A stretch of 64,000 bases of DNA from Deinococcus depolymerans (GTDB taxonomy: Bacteria > Deinococcota > Deinococci > Deinococcales > Deinococcaceae), in assembly GCF_039522025.1 (NCBI RefSeq), contig NZ_BAAADB010000012.1:1-64000 (forward strand), given 5' to 3'. Within the stretch, counting starts at the first letter, position 1, and each line of letters starts with the position of its first letter. The notes beneath the pieces are model-generated. The model searched no databases. It was not told where the DNA came from and was given only the letters and a program-made list of their open reading frames with translations. Positions 25,963-38,463 of the stretch are shown here, one piece after another. The position numbers and the translations under genes are program-made.

Positions 25963-26196
25963 TCAGCGCAGCACGAGGGCGCGCAGCAGGCCATAGATGA
26001 TCAGAACGGAACCCAGCACCTGAATCCAGCGTTCGCCGCGGGCGTACACCCAGGCGCTGGCCCCCAGCAGGGCGAACATGCCGCCGATCGCGGCGCTCTG
26101 CCACGGTTCGGCCAGCCGGCCGGCCAGGGCGTACAGTGCAAAACCGATGCCCAGGCCGATGGAGCCCAGCAGGGGACGAAGCAGGTCGGGTTTCAT
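25963..26196 (-). CDS. Small two-helix membrane protein
   Basis: A 77-residue protein with hydrophobic segments at about residues 10-28 and 35-50 and a third near the end (VLGSVLIIYGLLRALVL). It lies between E1 beta and E2 in the dehydrogenase operon, 29 bp from each, so it is co-transcribed. No function can be assigned; there is no known structural role for such a protein in the complex. Confidence 0.75.
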   Translation of the reverse strand: MKPDLLRPLLGSIGLGIGFALYALAGRLAEPWQSAAIGGMFALLGASAWVYARGERWIQVLGSVLIIYGLLRALVLR

Positions 26197-26225
26197 GGAC
26201 TTCAGGGTAGGGGCTTTCAGGGGGC

Positions 26226-27239
26226 TCAGTAGTTCAGGGCGCGGACGCAGGCGGCCACGATGCGGTTGGCTCCGGGCAGGTACACCTTGTCCTGCACGTA
26301 CGGGTACGGCGTGTCGAAGCCCGCCACCTGCCCCACCGGGGCGAGCAGCGAGTCGAAGACCTGCTCCTGGATGACGTACGCGACCTCGCCCATGAAGTTG
26401 CTGATGCGCGGCGCCTCGCTGACCAGCACGGCGCGGCCGGTCTTCTCGACGCTGGCGAGCACGCGGTCCTTGTCCCACGGCACCAGCGAGCGCAGGTCGA
26501 TGACCTCCACGCTGACGCCCTCGGCGGCCAGCGCGTCGGCAGCCTTCTCCAGGTCCGGCATGACGCCCCCGTAGCCGATCAGGGACAGGTCCGTGCCCTC
26601 GCGGCGCACGGCGGCCTCGCCGAACTTCACGACGTAGTCGTGGGCGGGCACTTCACCCTTGGAGGCGCGGTACAGGCGTTTGGGCTCGAAGAAGATCACG
26701 GGGTCCTCGCCGCGCACGGCGCTGCGCAGCAGGCCCTTGGCGTCGTAGGGGGTGCTGGGCATCACGACCTTCAGGCCCGGCGTGTGCGTGTAGTAGCTCT
26801 CGGGGCTCTGGCTGTGGTGGTGCCCGCCTTTGACGCCGCCGCCCGACGGCGTGCGGATCACCAGGGGCGCCGTGAACTGCCCGCCCGACCGGTAACGGAT
26901 CTTGGCGGCCTGCGAGATGATCTGGTCGAAGCCGGGCCCCATGTAGTCCGCGAACTGGATTTCCGCGATGGGGCGCAGGCCGCGCACGGCCATGCCCACG
27001 GCGGCCCCCACGATGCTGGCCTCGCTCAGGGGCGTGTCGAACACCCGGCGCGGCCCGAAGCGTTCCTGCAGGCCGGCGGTCGCCATGAACACGCCGCCGC
27101 GCGCGCCGACGTCCTCGCCGAACAGCACGACGCGGCTGTCGCGTTCCATCTCCTCGGCGATGGTCTCGGTCACGGCCTGGATCAGGTTGATGGTGCGGGT
27201 GGCCGCGGCGTCCGTGTGGCGTTCCTGCGTGGCGGTCAT
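26226..27239 (-). CDS. bkdA2: Branched-chain 2-oxoacid dehydrogenase E1 beta
   Basis: With E1 alpha this subunit decarboxylates branched-chain 2-oxoacids using thiamine diphosphate. The 337-residue protein has [32 protein letters not shown] and [15 protein letters not shown], all standard for transketolase-like beta subunits, and [19 protein letters not shown] near the cofactor. ATG 27239 overlaps the E1 alpha stop (ATGA), giving coupled translation and equal subunit amounts. Confidence 0.93.
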   Translation of the reverse strand: MTATQERHTDAAATRTINLIQAVTETIAEEMERDSRVVLFGEDVGARGGVFMATAGLQERFGPRRVFDTPLSEASIVGAAVGMAVRGLRPIAEIQFADYMGPGFDQIISQAAKIRYRSGGQFTAPLVIRTPSGGGVKGGHHHSQSPESYYTHTPGLKVVMPSTPYDAKGLLRSAVRGEDPVIFFEPKRLYRASKGEVPAHDYVVKFGEAAVRREGTDLSLIGYGGVMPDLEKAADALAAEGVSVEVIDLRSLVPWDKDRVLASVEKTGRAVLVSEAPRISNFMGEVAYVIQEQVFDSLLAPVGQVAGFDTPYPYVQDKVYLPGANRIVAACVRALNY

Positions 27240-28360
27240 GCCCGTCCTCCCTGACCGGCCTGTGCGGTCTGCTCGGCGCGCAGGAAGGCTTCCTGGTCGC
27301 GCAGGTGGCCCGGCAGGTCGGCGTACACGTCCTCGAAGATGATGCGCCAGTCGGGTTGCCCGGTCGCCTCGGCCTTCAGGACCTGCTCGTCCACCTCGCG
27401 GTGCGTCTGGGCGATCAGGTCGGCGCGTTCCTCGGCGCTGACCGGGTGCCCCAGTTTTTCCAGCAGCTTCTCGACGCGGGTGATCGGGTCGCGGCCCAGC
27501 CACTCCTCGACCTCCTCGCGGGTGCGGTAGTGCTTCTCGGCGTCGGCGTCGGCGTTGCTGTGCGAGCCCACGCGGTAGGTCAGGCACTCGACGAGCGCGG
27601 GGCCCTCCCCGGCGCGGATCTGGCCGGCGACCTGCGCGCAGACCTCCATGACCGCCACGATGTCGTTGCCGTCCACGTAGTAACCCGGCATCCCGTACGC
27701 TTTGGCCTTGATGTGAATGGTCTCGCTGGCGGTCTGCTCGCGGATGGAGGTGCTGATCGCCCACTGGTTGTTCTCGCAGACGAACATCGCGGGGGCCTTC
27801 GCGGCGCCGGCCATGTTCAGTCCGGCGTGCCAGTCGCCCTCGCTGGTCGCGCCGTCCCCGAAGGTGCAGACCGTGATCTCGTCCACACCCAGGTACTTCT
27901 GCGCCATGGCGTTCCCGGCGGCGGGGGGCACCTGCGAGGCGATGGAGGAACTGATGCTCACGAAGTTCTGGGCCTGCGCGGCGAAGTGGTGCGGCATCTG
28001 GCGGCCGCGCGACGGGTCGCTGTTCGTGCCGAGGCACTGGCTGAGCAGTTCGGCCATCGGGACGCCCATGGCGAGACCCAGGGTGTGGTCGCGGTAGTAC
28101 GGCCAGACCCAGTCGTGACCCACCCGGATCGAGCGGGCCAGGCCCACCTGGGTGGCTTCCATGCCGCTGGACTGCGCGTAGAAGGTGGTGCGCCCCTGGC
28201 GGAGCAGCGTGATGAGTTTGCGGTCGAATTCGCGGGCGCGCAGCATCAGGGCGTGCAGCTCGCGGAGGAGGGCGGGCGTGAACCGTTCGGGCAGCGGCTG
28301 GACCGGCGTGCCGTCCTCCGCCACGAAGCGGATGGGTTCAGGGGTGAAGGGCTGAATCAT
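27236..28360 (-). CDS. bkdA1: Branched-chain 2-oxoacid dehydrogenase E1 alpha
   Basis: The 374-residue subunit holds the thiamine diphosphate-binding motif [15 protein letters not shown] ending in CENNQWA. The phosphorylation-loop region [18 protein letters not shown] is like that of branched-chain E1 alpha. [20 protein letters not shown] is also typical. AGGAGG lies 9 nt before ATG 28360. It starts the operon E1 alpha - E1 beta - small membrane protein - E2, which feeds valine, leucine and isoleucine breakdown and branched fatty acid precursors. Confidence 0.93.
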   Translation of the reverse strand: MIQPFTPEPIRFVAEDGTPVQPLPERFTPALLRELHALMLRAREFDRKLITLLRQGRTTFYAQSSGMEATQVGLARSIRVGHDWVWPYYRDHTLGLAMGVPMAELLSQCLGTNSDPSRGRQMPHHFAAQAQNFVSISSSIASQVPPAAGNAMAQKYLGVDEITVCTFGDGATSEGDWHAGLNMAGAAKAPAMFVCENNQWAISTSIREQTASETIHIKAKAYGMPGYYVDGNDIVAVMEVCAQVAGQIRAGEGPALVECLTYRVGSHSNADADAEKHYRTREEVEEWLGRDPITRVEKLLEKLGHPVSAEERADLIAQTHREVDEQVLKAEATGQPDWRIIFEDVYADLPGHLRDQEAFLRAEQTAQAGQGGRA

Positions 28361-28433
28361 GGGCTGGGGCCTCCTGACAGGGGGCAGGGCGCGCGGCGTG
28401 GTGGCCGGCTCCTCCCCTGATCGATCTGTCTAT

Positions 28434-28447
28434 CTAACGCTCGTTAG
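28434..28447. promoter_or_regulatory. TetR-type operator upstream of the bkd operon
   Basis: CTAACG-CT-CGTTAG is an inverted repeat with a 2-nt centre, 74 bp before the E1 alpha start. It fits the CNAACGNNCGTTNG pattern known for acyl-CoA-responsive TetR repressors such as Thermus PaaR. A repressor of that kind could tie the operon to acyl-CoA levels. Confidence 0.5.
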
Positions 28448-28541
28448 GCATTTTAGACGGTTTGACCCCCGCGCGGGAAACCCGCCCGTCCCGCAGGGCG
28501 TGCGCGGCTCTGCCCAGCGCGTGCCGGTCCCACCCGGAGGG

Positions 28542-28594
28542 CCCTGCCAGGCCCACGCTGTCCGGATGGAATGGACGGCGTGGGCCTGGCAGGG
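28542..28594 (-). terminator. 22-bp-stem hairpin after the aminotransferase gene
   Basis: CCCTGCCAGGCCCACGC (28542-28558) pairs perfectly with 28578-28594. A T-G pair and GTCC/GGAC extend the stem to 22 bp over a 9-nt loop. It lies about 57 bp beyond the aminotransferase stop on the minus strand and has no T-tract. Confidence 0.55.
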
Positions 28595-28650
28595 GGGCAG
28601 CCGGACCCACCCTGCCCGCGCTCCCGGCCCCCCGCCCGCCACGCCTTGCC

Positions 28651-30252
28651 TCAATGGACGAAGAACACCAGTCCCTCGGGCACGCCCGCCGGGACGGGTC
28701 TCCCCTCCCCTGCCACTGCCAGCCCGGCCGCCCGTTCCCGCGCCTCCTGCAGGTACGCCGCGAACGGCACCGGGCCCGCCTGCCGTTTCGGACGGGCGTC
28801 CCCGAACAGACTCATCGGCGCGCGGTCCGCCGGGTGCGTCCAGGCCCCGCTGGCCCAGTCGAAGTCGTACAGCGCCACGAAGCGCTCGCCGTACTCGGCC
28901 ACGAACTCCATGGCGTCCAGCAGGAACTCCACCTCCTCGTCGGTCGCCCACGGCGCGAGGTTCAGGCGGGTCCAGCCGGGCTTCACGCCGTCCAGGTGAT
29001 TCACGGCGCACTGCATGAACTGCTCGCTGCGCCGGTCGTCGATCTCCAGCAGCGCGTGCCCGTACGGCCCGGCGCAGGCGCAGCCGCCGCGCGCCTGAAT
29101 GCCGAACAGGTCGTTCAGCAGCCGCACCACCAGCCTGGGGTGCAGTTGCGTACCCGCCGACGTGAAGGTCAGGAACGAGAGGAACGCCAGCCGGGGCGCA
29201 TCCAGGTTCCCGAGCAGTTTCAGACGCGGGTTCCCACGCAGCCTGCCCAGGGCGCGGGCGTACAGCTCGTGCTCACGGGCGGTCAGGGCCTCGGTGCCCA
29301 GCGCCTCCTTGACCCGGAACGCCAGCGCCGTGCGCAGCTTGCCCAAAATCGCGGGCGTCCCGGCGTCCTCGCGGGCCTCGATGTCCTCCACGTACAGCTG
29401 CGCCGTGCGGTTCACGAAACGCACCGTGCCGCCGCCCGGCGTGCTGGGCACGCTCAGGTGGTACAGCTCCTGGCGGAAGCACAGCAGGCCCGGCGTGCCC
29501 GGCCCGCCCGCGAACTTGTGCGGACTGAGGAACACCGCGTCGTACCCGTCGGGGCGGCCGGGTTTCATGTCGATCTTCACGTACGGGCCGCTGGCCGCGA
29601 AATCGAAGAACGCGAACGCCCCGTGCGCGTGCAGCAGCCGCGCCACCGAGCGCGTATCGGTCAGCAGGCCGGTCACGTTGCTGGCGGCGCTGAACGACCC
29701 GATCTTGGGCCGCCCGGCGTAGTGGGGGTCCTTCAGTGCGCCGACCAGCGCGCCGAGGTCCAGGTTGCCGCGTTCGCACAGCGGAACCTCGACGACCTCG
29801 GCCAGCGTCTCGCGCCAGCTGATCTCGTTGCTGTGGTGCTCGTACGGCCCGACGAACACCACGGGCCGCTGCGAGTCCGGCAGGGCCTCCAGCACGGTCT
29901 GGCGGTGCGGGCCGCCCACGACCAGTCCCAGGATGTCCTGCATGCGGCGCACGGCCGCCGTGCTGCCGGACCCGCAGAACACCAGTTTGCAGCTGCTGTC
30001 CGCGCCCAGCTGCTCCTTGATGTACCCGGCCGCCTGATGCGTCAGGTGCGTCAGGTGCGCGCCGGTCGCGCTGTCCTCGGTGTGGGTGTTCGCGTACAGC
30101 GGCAGGGCCAGCGTCTCCAGGCGGCGCTCGACCGAGTGCAGCGCCCGGCCCGAGGCGACGTAATCGGCGTACGTCACGCGCCGCTCCCCGAACGGCGTGT
30201 CGATCAGGACGTCGGTACCGATCAGGTCAGCGCGCAGCGCAGCAAAATCCAT
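28651..30252 (-). CDS. Aminotransferase class V-fold PLP enzyme
   Basis: A 533-residue PLP enzyme of the NifS/SufS fold type. It has the cofactor-binding [13 protein letters not shown], the [14 protein letters not shown] segment, an Asp in [10 protein letters not shown] and the Schiff-base lysine in [15 protein letters not shown]. It is longer than cysteine desulfurases (about 400 residues), with an extra carboxy-terminal region, and no mobile-loop cysteine can be placed with confidence. The substrate is therefore open: a selenocysteine-lyase-like or isopenicillin-epimerase-like activity is possible. TAAGAT lies 5 nt before ATG 30252. Confidence 0.85.
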   Translation of the reverse strand: MDFAALRADLIGTDVLIDTPFGERRVTYADYVASGRALHSVERRLETLALPLYANTHTEDSATGAHLTHLTHQAAGYIKEQLGADSSCKLVFCGSGSTAAVRRMQDILGLVVGGPHRQTVLEALPDSQRPVVFVGPYEHHSNEISWRETLAEVVEVPLCERGNLDLGALVGALKDPHYAGRPKIGSFSAASNVTGLLTDTRSVARLLHAHGAFAFFDFAASGPYVKIDMKPGRPDGYDAVFLSPHKFAGGPGTPGLLCFRQELYHLSVPSTPGGGTVRFVNRTAQLYVEDIEAREDAGTPAILGKLRTALAFRVKEALGTEALTAREHELYARALGRLRGNPRLKLLGNLDAPRLAFLSFLTFTSAGTQLHPRLVVRLLNDLFGIQARGGCACAGPYGHALLEIDDRRSEQFMQCAVNHLDGVKPGWTRLNLAPWATDEEVEFLLDAMEFVAEYGERFVALYDFDWASGAWTHPADRAPMSLFGDARPKRQAGPVPFAAYLQEARERAAGLAVAGEGRPVPAGVPEGLVFFVH

Positions 30253-30364
30253 GCCCCATCTTAAGGGACCTTCATGCGGCTCATTGTGCCCACGCGGCCG
30301 CGCCGCGTTCGGGAATGCGGGTCACCCTGCCCGACCCGGCCGCCCGGTACACTGCTCAGTTGAG

Positions 30365-32170
<1,806 letters not shown>

Positions 32171-32176
32171 CGGTGA

Positions 32177-32224
32177 AACACGCCGGGCGGGGCGCACCGA
32201 AGGGGGCGCCCCGCCCGGCGTGTT
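32177..32224 (+). terminator. 19-bp-stem hairpin after mnmG
   Basis: AACACGCCGGGCGGGGCGC (32177-32195) pairs with its perfect complement at 32206-32224 over a 10-nt loop. It lies between the two parS-like sites. It has no T-tract, so it may only partly terminate mnmG transcription. Confidence 0.6.
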
Positions 32225-32242
32225 CCTGCTTGACGCCCCGGA

Positions 32243-32258
32243 TGTTTCACGGGAAACT
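32243..32258. other. parS: parS-like centromere site 2
   Basis: TGTTTCACGGGAAACT, nearly identical to site 1 and again followed by a GTGAAACA half site (32265-32272). The two sites are 91 bp apart on either side of a strong hairpin. Confidence 0.75.
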
Positions 32259-32282
32259 TGACGGTGAAACAGGGGCGCGCTG

Positions 32283-32681
32283 TTGAGAGGCAGGCAGGCC
32301 CGGCTGGAGGTTCCCATCACAGACACGCATTCCACCCCCACGACCACACCGCCCGGCTCCCTGAACGCCTTTCACCAGGGCCTGCTGCTGGGCATCCTGA
32401 TCGGCGAGGGCTCCTTCGGCGGGGACGGCAAGCAGCCGCAGATCACGCTGCGGATGCACACCCGCCACCAGCGGCTGTTCGAGCGCCTGCTGGAACTGGT
32501 GCCCGGCTCGAAACTGTACGGGCCGTATGACCACGGCGGCAGACGGTATTTTCAGTGGATGGCACGCGGACAGGTGCTGCGCGACACGCTGCTGCCCATG
32601 CTGGACGCCCTGCCGCTGGAGGACACCGATGAATACGTATACGAGAGGTACCAGGAAATGAAACTCAGGTACAGCCTGTGA
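32283..32681 (+). CDS. LAGLIDADG-like small protein
   Basis: A protein of up to 132 residues with one LAGLIDADG-type motif, [17 protein letters not shown], followed by strands and helices ([37 protein letters not shown]) like half of a homing endonuclease fold. It overlaps the rsmG start (GTGA), so it is translated with rsmG. TTG 32283 is the only standard start in this stretch. An in-frame ATC at 32316, 5 nt behind GGAGG (32306-32310), is an attractive non-canonical start and would give 121 residues. It could be a domesticated endonuclease or a DNA/RNA-binding regulator. Confidence 0.75.
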   Translation: MRGRQARLEVPITDTHSTPTTTPPGSLNAFHQGLLLGILIGEGSFGGDGKQPQITLRMHTRHQRLFERLLELVPGSKLYGPYDHGGRRYFQWMARGQVLRDTLLPMLDALPLEDTDEYVYERYQEMKLRYSL

Positions 32682-33415
32682 CCCCCGAAGGCGAGGCGCT
32701 GCTGCGCCAGGGCGCCGCCGAACTGGGCCTGAACGTGGACGCGCAGGTGCCGGCCTTCGCCGCGCTGCTCGACCTGCTGGTCGACGCGAACAGCCGCGTG
32801 AACCTGACCGCCCTGAAAACCGAGCCGGACATCATCCTGAAGCACTTCGTGGATTCGCTCAGCTGCCTGCGCGGCGGACACCTGGACGGCGCGGACCTGC
32901 GCGTGCTGGACATCGGCACCGGAGCGGGCTTCCCGACGCTGCCGCTGGCGATCATGAACCTGCAGACGGACTTCACGCCGCTGGACTCCATCCGCAAGAA
33001 GATCGACTTCGTGCGGGCCGCCGCCGCCGCCCTGAACCTGACCAACGTCACCCCACAGGTGGGCCGCGCCGAGACGCTGGGCCGCGACCCCGACCACCGC
33101 GAGCGCTACGACCGGGTGGTGTGCCGCGCCGTGGCCGCCCTGCCCATCCTGGCGGAACTGGGCCTGCCCCTGCTGAAGGCGGGCGGACGACTGGTCGCGC
33201 AAAAAGGACCCATCAGCGAGGACGAACTGCGCGCCGGCCGCCGCGCCGCCGGGGAAGTCGGGGGCCGCCTGACCGTCGTGGACGCCTTCACGCTGCCCGT
33301 GCTGGGCGACGCCCGCACCCTGGTCGTGATCGAGAAGACCGGCCCCACCCCCGCGAAGTACCCCAGGCGTGAGGGCGTGCCCAACCAGCAACCGCTATTC
33401 TGGACGGCACGGTGA
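32678..33415 (+). CDS. rsmG: 16S rRNA (guanine(527)-N7)-methyltransferase RsmG
   Basis: RsmG methylates G527 of 16S rRNA; its loss gives low-level streptomycin resistance. The 245-residue protein has the RsmG pattern [23 protein letters not shown] motif [18 protein letters not shown], and [16 protein letters not shown] 32678 overlaps the stop of the LAGLIDADG-like gene. It belongs to the usual mnmG-rsmG-parA-parB arrangement near oriC. Confidence 0.95.
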   Translation: MTPEGEALLRQGAAELGLNVDAQVPAFAALLDLLVDANSRVNLTALKTEPDIILKHFVDSLSCLRGGHLDGADLRVLDIGTGAGFPTLPLAIMNLQTDFTPLDSIRKKIDFVRAAAAALNLTNVTPQVGRAETLGRDPDHRERYDRVVCRAVAALPILAELGLPLLKAGGRLVAQKGPISEDELRAGRRAAGEVGGRLTVVDAFTLPVLGDARTLVVIEKTGPTPAKYPRREGVPNQQPLFWTAR

Positions 33416-33479
33416 CACGCATGCGACTTCCGGACAACCCTACCCACGCTGCGGCGGCCCCATGCACCCGGACGGACGC

Positions 33480-34212
33480 ATGAAGGTTCTCGGCGTGGTC
33501 AACCAGAAAGGCGGGGTCGGCAAGACCACCACCGCCGTGAACCTCGCCGCGTACCTCGCCGCCGGGGGCAAGCGGGTGCTGCTGCTCGACATGGACCCAC
33601 AGGGCAACGCCACCAGCGGCCTGGGCCTGCGCGGCGCGACCCAGGGCCTGTACGAGGCGCTGGGCGAACCGGCCCGCGCCGGGGAATTCACGCTGGACAC
33701 CGCCCAGGCGGGCCTGCGGGTCCTGCCCGCCACGCCCGACCTGGCCGGGGCCGGTGTGGAACTCGCCGAGGACCCCGACGCCCTGAGCCGCCTGCTCGCC
33801 AGCGTGAGCGGCTACGACGTGGTCCTGATCGACGCGCCGCCCAGCCTGGGCCCGCTGACCGTGAACGTCCTGGCCGCCTCGGACGCGCTGCTGATTCCCC
33901 TGCAGGCCGAGTACTACGCCCTGGAGGGTCTGGCCGGCATGATGGAAACCGTCGAGCGCGTGCAGGGCGGCCTGAACCCCCGCCTGAAGGTGCTGGGCGT
34001 CGTGCTGACCATGTTCGACGGCCGGACGAACCTCTCGCAGGAAGTCGAGAGCATGGTCCGGCAGCACTTCGGGGAACTGGTGTTCTGGTCGGTCGTGCCG
34101 CGCAACGTGCGCCTGTCGGAGGCGCCCAGTTACGCCAAACCCATCAACGCCTTCGCGCCGCTGTCGGCGGGCGCGGCGGCCTACAAACGCCTGAGCGAGG
34201 AGGTGATGCAAC

Positions 34213-34229
<17 letters not shown>
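33480..34229 (+). CDS. parA: Chromosome-partitioning ATPase ParA/Soj
   Basis: ParA is an ATP-dependent DNA-binding switch that moves ParB-parS complexes and can modulate DnaA. The 249-residue protein opens with the deviant Walker A motif [14 protein letters not shown], has the [14 protein letters not shown] region and Walker [16 protein letters not shown] 33480 is chosen because the first strand begins there; ATG 33462 would add six residues. Its end overlaps the parB start by 17 bp. Confidence 0.95.
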
Positions 34230-35058
<829 letters not shown>

Positions 35059-35074
35059 GCCGGGTGGTGAACAG

Positions 35075-35106
35075 GGAAGGGGCCGCGTCATATGGCGGCC
35101 TCTTCC
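35075..35106. terminator. Bidirectional terminator between parB and the VanW gene
   Basis: GGAAGGGGCCGC (35075-35086) pairs with GCGGCCTCTTCC (35095-35106), one G-T pair, 8-nt loop. It sits between convergent genes and can serve both. Confidence 0.7.
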
Positions 35107-35118
35107 GGTTGCGGCTGG

Positions 35119-36495
35119 TCAGCGACCCACGAGGAAGATGTTCGGCCAGGGCCGGTACGTGCTTTTCAGGGTGTCCTGCTTGAAGACCTTCCCGCCGCGC
35201 AGGAAGGACCGCTGCACCTCGATCACCGCGCCCGGCGCGGCCCAGTCCACCTGACGGCGCTGCCCGGCTGGCACGCTGGCGTCGGGAATCAGGCGGTCAG
35301 CGGGAGCGGGTGTGGTTTTCAGGGTGCGTGGAGCGCCCACCTGCACCGTGAAGTCCCGCGCCTTCCCGAACACGCTGACACTCAGGCGGGATTCCTGATC
35401 GTCCCAGGTGGTCTGGAACCACAGCGCGCCGCCCGTGTCATTGGCGAACCGCAGGTCCAGGCTGGGCTGGTAGATGGTGGCGTCCAGACCCTGCGGATCG
35501 TAGTAATGCACCTGGTACGAGTGGTTCTGCCGCTGCGTGACCGGCAGGCCCGCACCGTACAGCGCGCGGAACACCGTGGTACTCACCTGACAGATGCCGC
35601 CGCCCACACCGTTCGCGGTGCGTTCCCCCGCGATGACCAGCCCGGTCACGAAACCGGCGTTCAGGGTGATCGGACCGACCAGTTCGTTGAACGACACGGT
35701 CCCCCCCTCGACCAGCCGGTCCTGAAAGCGGCTGGCACCCACGTGAATGTTCGTGACGCGCGCCGGGCTGCTGCCGTAGTAATTCGTCTCGCCGGTTCCC
35801 AGGTGCGCCGTGACGCCGCGCGACAGGAAGTAATCCAGCGTGCGTCTCGGCGCGCTCTGCGCACCCAGGACCACGTTCACCTTCACGCCACGCGGGTCCT
35901 TCAGGGCCGCGAGCAGGTTGGCGCGGGTCTTGTCGATGTTCACCTGAAGGCCGTTGCGCTGCACGACCGCCCAGCCGTCCCACAGTTCCTCGAATCGAGC
36001 GTCCTGCGGCGTGGTGGGCAGGTCACGCAGGAACCGTTGCAGGTCGGCTTCCAGACTCTCGGTGATCACGCCGCGCTGCCGCAGCAGCTCCACGCGCTTG
36101 CCGGGGATGGTCAGGGTCCGCGTGAACGGCACGGTGGTCTTCCTGCCGTTCACGAGTGCCGGCCACTGGGTTTCCACGTTGATCAGCAGCGGGGCCGTGA
36201 TCCTGGGGGCCGGCACCGTGACCTCGGGGGTCGGCGTGGCCGGCGCCGGGACAGGGGAGGGGACGGGGGGAGCAGGCACCGGCGGGGAGGGCTCGGCCGG
36301 GGAGGGCTCAGTCGGTGGAGGGCCGGGCGGTGGGGGCGCGGGCGCCGGGGCGGGCGGAAGCGCCGGGATGCCGGGCGCCGCCTGCGCGGGGGTCGTCTGC
36401 GCGGGGGTTGTCTGCGCAGGGATCGTCTGCGCCGCGCCGCCGGGCCCAGCCAGCAGCAGCGCACTCAGAAGCCAGGACCGACGGGACAGGGTCAT
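35119..36495 (-). CDS. Secreted VanW-family protein
   Basis: The 458-residue product has a signal peptide ([19 protein letters not shown]) and a tandem AQTTP/PAQTT repeat. A long Pro/Ala linker (about residues 30-95) leads to a VanW-type domain with [36 protein letters not shown] and the conserved cysteine in GGICQ. VanW-fold proteins occur in cell-wall and vancomycin-resistance contexts; their reaction is unclear. AATACT 7 nt before ATG 36495 supports this start over the in-frame ATG at 36531. Confidence 0.85.
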   Translation of the reverse strand: MTLSRRSWLLSALLLAGPGGAAQTIPAQTTPAQTTPAQAAPGIPALPPAPAPAPPPPGPPPTEPSPAEPSPPVPAPPVPSPVPAPATPTPEVTVPAPRITAPLLINVETQWPALVNGRKTTVPFTRTLTIPGKRVELLRQRGVITESLEADLQRFLRDLPTTPQDARFEELWDGWAVVQRNGLQVNIDKTRANLLAALKDPRGVKVNVVLGAQSAPRRTLDYFLSRGVTAHLGTGETNYYGSSPARVTNIHVGASRFQDRLVEGGTVSFNELVGPITLNAGFVTGLVIAGERTANGVGGGICQVSTTVFRALYGAGLPVTQRQNHSYQVHYYDPQGLDATIYQPSLDLRFANDTGGALWFQTTWDDQESRLSVSVFGKARDFTVQVGAPRTLKTTPAPADRLIPDASVPAGQRRQVDWAAPGAVIEVQRSFLRGGKVFKQDTLKSTYRPWPNIFLVGR

Positions 36496-36541
36496 GCCCG
36501 GCAGTATTTCACGCACCGGCGAAGCTGCCATGAGCGGCGGT

Positions 36542-37543
36542 TCAGCCGGGCTGCAGGTCCCGCTGGCCGGCCAGTTGCCGCTCGATCTCGGCAACCGCCG
36601 CGACCGCGTGGTGACGGCCGTTCTCGATGAACACCTGGTTGGTCTTCCCGGCGAAGCCCGCGCTGCCCACCACGAACAGGCCCGGCACGCTGCTCTGGTA
36701 GTGATCGTCGAGGACCAGGCACTCGTCCGGCTGCGCCGCGAGGTTCAGGTCCGACAGGAACGACAGGTCCGGCCGGTACCCGGTCAGCGCGAACGTGAAG
36801 TGCGTGGGCAGCGCGAACAGCTGCCCGTCCGGGCCGCGCACCTGCACCCGGTCCTCGTCGATCTGCACGACCTGCGAGTTGAAGTGCGCCGCGATGCTGC
36901 CCTCCCGGATGCGGTTTTCCAGGTCCGGGCGCACCCAGTACTTGATGGTGCTCTTCAGTTCCGGGGCGCGCACGACCATGGTCACGTTCGCCCCGCCGCG
37001 CCACAGGTCCAGCGCGGCGTCAGCGGCACTGTTGCCCGCGCCGATCACCGTGACGTTCAGGCCCATGAACGGGTGCGCCTCGGTGTAGTAGTGGCTGACG
37101 TTCTCGCCGTCCTCGCCGGGAATGCCCAGGTGCACGGGGTTGTCGTAGTACCCGGTCGCCACCACCACGCGCCGCGCCTCGACCACGCCGGGCGTTCCGT
37201 CGCGCTTCTCGACCGCCAGCGTGAAGCCCGCCGGGGCGGCGTGCACGCGCGTGACCTCGGTGTACTGCTCGACGTTCAATCCTTCCCGCTGCGTGACCAG
37301 CCGGTAGTACATCAGCGCGTCGCGCCGATCCGGCTTGTCGTGCCCGGTCACCATCGGGTGATTCCCGATCTCCAGCTCCGGCGCGGTCGTGAAGAACGAC
37401 ATGTACGTCGGGTACTCGAAGATGGCGTTCACGACGCAGCCCTTCTCCAGCACCACGTAACTCAGGCCCGCACGTTTGCAGGCGATCGCGGCGGCCAGAC
37501 CCACCGGACCCGCCCCGACAATGGCAACATCAACCAGACTCAT
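36542..37543 (-). CDS. ypdA: YpdA-type FAD-dependent reductase (bacillithiol disulfide reductase)
   Basis: YpdA/Bdr reduces bacillithiol disulfide with NADPH, keeping the main low-molecular thiol of Firmicutes and Deinococcus reduced. The 333-residue protein has two Rossmann motifs, [16 protein letters not shown] for FAD and [18 protein letters not shown] for NADPH, and the family-like [16 protein letters not shown] with the conserved cysteine. It ends [21 protein letters not shown] 7 nt before ATG 37543 suggests a leaderless start. The specific substrate is inferred from the family. Confidence 0.88.
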   Translation of the reverse strand: MSLVDVAIVGAGPVGLAAAIACKRAGLSYVVLEKGCVVNAIFEYPTYMSFFTTAPELEIGNHPMVTGHDKPDRRDALMYYRLVTQREGLNVEQYTEVTRVHAAPAGFTLAVEKRDGTPGVVEARRVVVATGYYDNPVHLGIPGEDGENVSHYYTEAHPFMGLNVTVIGAGNSAADAALDLWRGGANVTMVVRAPELKSTIKYWVRPDLENRIREGSIAAHFNSQVVQIDEDRVQVRGPDGQLFALPTHFTFALTGYRPDLSFLSDLNLAAQPDECLVLDDHYQSSVPGLFVVGSAGFAGKTNQVFIENGRHHAVAAVAEIERQLAGQRDLQPG

Positions 37544-37607
37544 GCCCGGCATTCTGCCAGTCCCGGCGGGCCCGGACTGCGGGACAGGCACGGTGGGCGC
37601 CGACCGG

Positions 37608-38381
37608 TCAGGTCAGGCCGGTGTGCGCGACCGACACGTTCCGGTGCGTGGGCGTCAGGAACACCGTGCCGGTCCCGCTGATCACGAACACCAGCCCCTC
37701 GCCGCTGCGCATGGCGTTCCGGACGCCCCGCACCAGCGGCCGCAGTTCCACCCGCAGCGACGCGGAGTACATCAGGATCATGTCGCCGTCCACGATCACC
37801 GAGTCCCGCCCGTTCAGTTCGATCACCTCGACCTCCGACACGGGCACGGGCGACTCGACCACGAAGATGCCCCGCCCGGTCAGCTTCGGTTGTCGCAGCC
37901 CATTGCCGGACAGCGCACCCGCCACGGAACTGTGGGTGTGCGTGCCGAGCTGCATGGTGTCCTGCGCGAGATAGAACGCCCGGTCATCCAGGATCATGTC
38001 GTCCCCGGCGTCCCCGGCGGACTCCGCGATGATGAAGTGCCGCCGCGTGGGTTCCGTCCAGACCTTCCCCTGCCCGGTGAAGCGCGTGGCGAAGGCACCC
38101 TCGCCCGTTCCGGCGGTCGCCATGGCGCGGCGCAGGAACCCGCCCTGCTGCTGCTGCTCCACGGCCGCCTGCACCTGCCCCACCGAGTACTGGAACGCAC
38201 CCGGCTCGATCAGCACGCCACTGCCGTGCAGTTCCGCCTCCACCGTGAAGCGGCCGTCCATCTCGCGCGTCTCGTTCAGGCCGTCACTGCCCTGCGAGAA
38301 ACGCGTCACGTGCGTCAGGGCGTGAATCCGCAGCGTCAGTCCGTTCCCGCGCTGCTCCTGCACGAGTTGCATGTGGCTCAT
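37608..38381 (-). CDS. AIM24-family protein
   Basis: The 257-residue protein belongs to the AIM24/TIGR00266-type beta-rich family with [30 protein letters not shown] and [16 protein letters not shown]. Members are found from bacteria to mitochondria and have no settled enzymatic role. TACACT lies 7 nt before ATG 38381, so the message is probably leaderless. It is upstream of ypdA in the same orientation, 64 bp away. Confidence 0.85.
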   Translation of the reverse strand: MSHMQLVQEQRGNGLTLRIHALTHVTRFSQGSDGLNETREMDGRFTVEAELHGSGVLIEPGAFQYSVGQVQAAVEQQQQGGFLRRAMATAGTGEGAFATRFTGQGKVWTEPTRRHFIIAESAGDAGDDMILDDRAFYLAQDTMQLGTHTHSSVAGALSGNGLRQPKLTGRGIFVVESPVPVSEVEVIELNGRDSVIVDGDMILMYSASLRVELRPLVRGVRNAMRSGEGLVFVISGTGTVFLTPTHRNVSVAHTGLT

Positions 38382-38388
38382 GACCGGC

Positions 38389-38394
38389 AGTGTA
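38389..38394 (-). promoter_or_regulatory. -10 box of a leaderless start (AIM24 gene)
   Basis: TACACT on the minus strand ends 7 nt before ATG 38381; no ribosome binding site is present. Confidence 0.6.
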
Positions 38395-38463
38395 GCCTGC
38401 GCCCCCGCCGCCCGCAGGCGAGTCTGACCGGGACGCCGCGCCGCCCCTTAAGCTGAGGGGACC

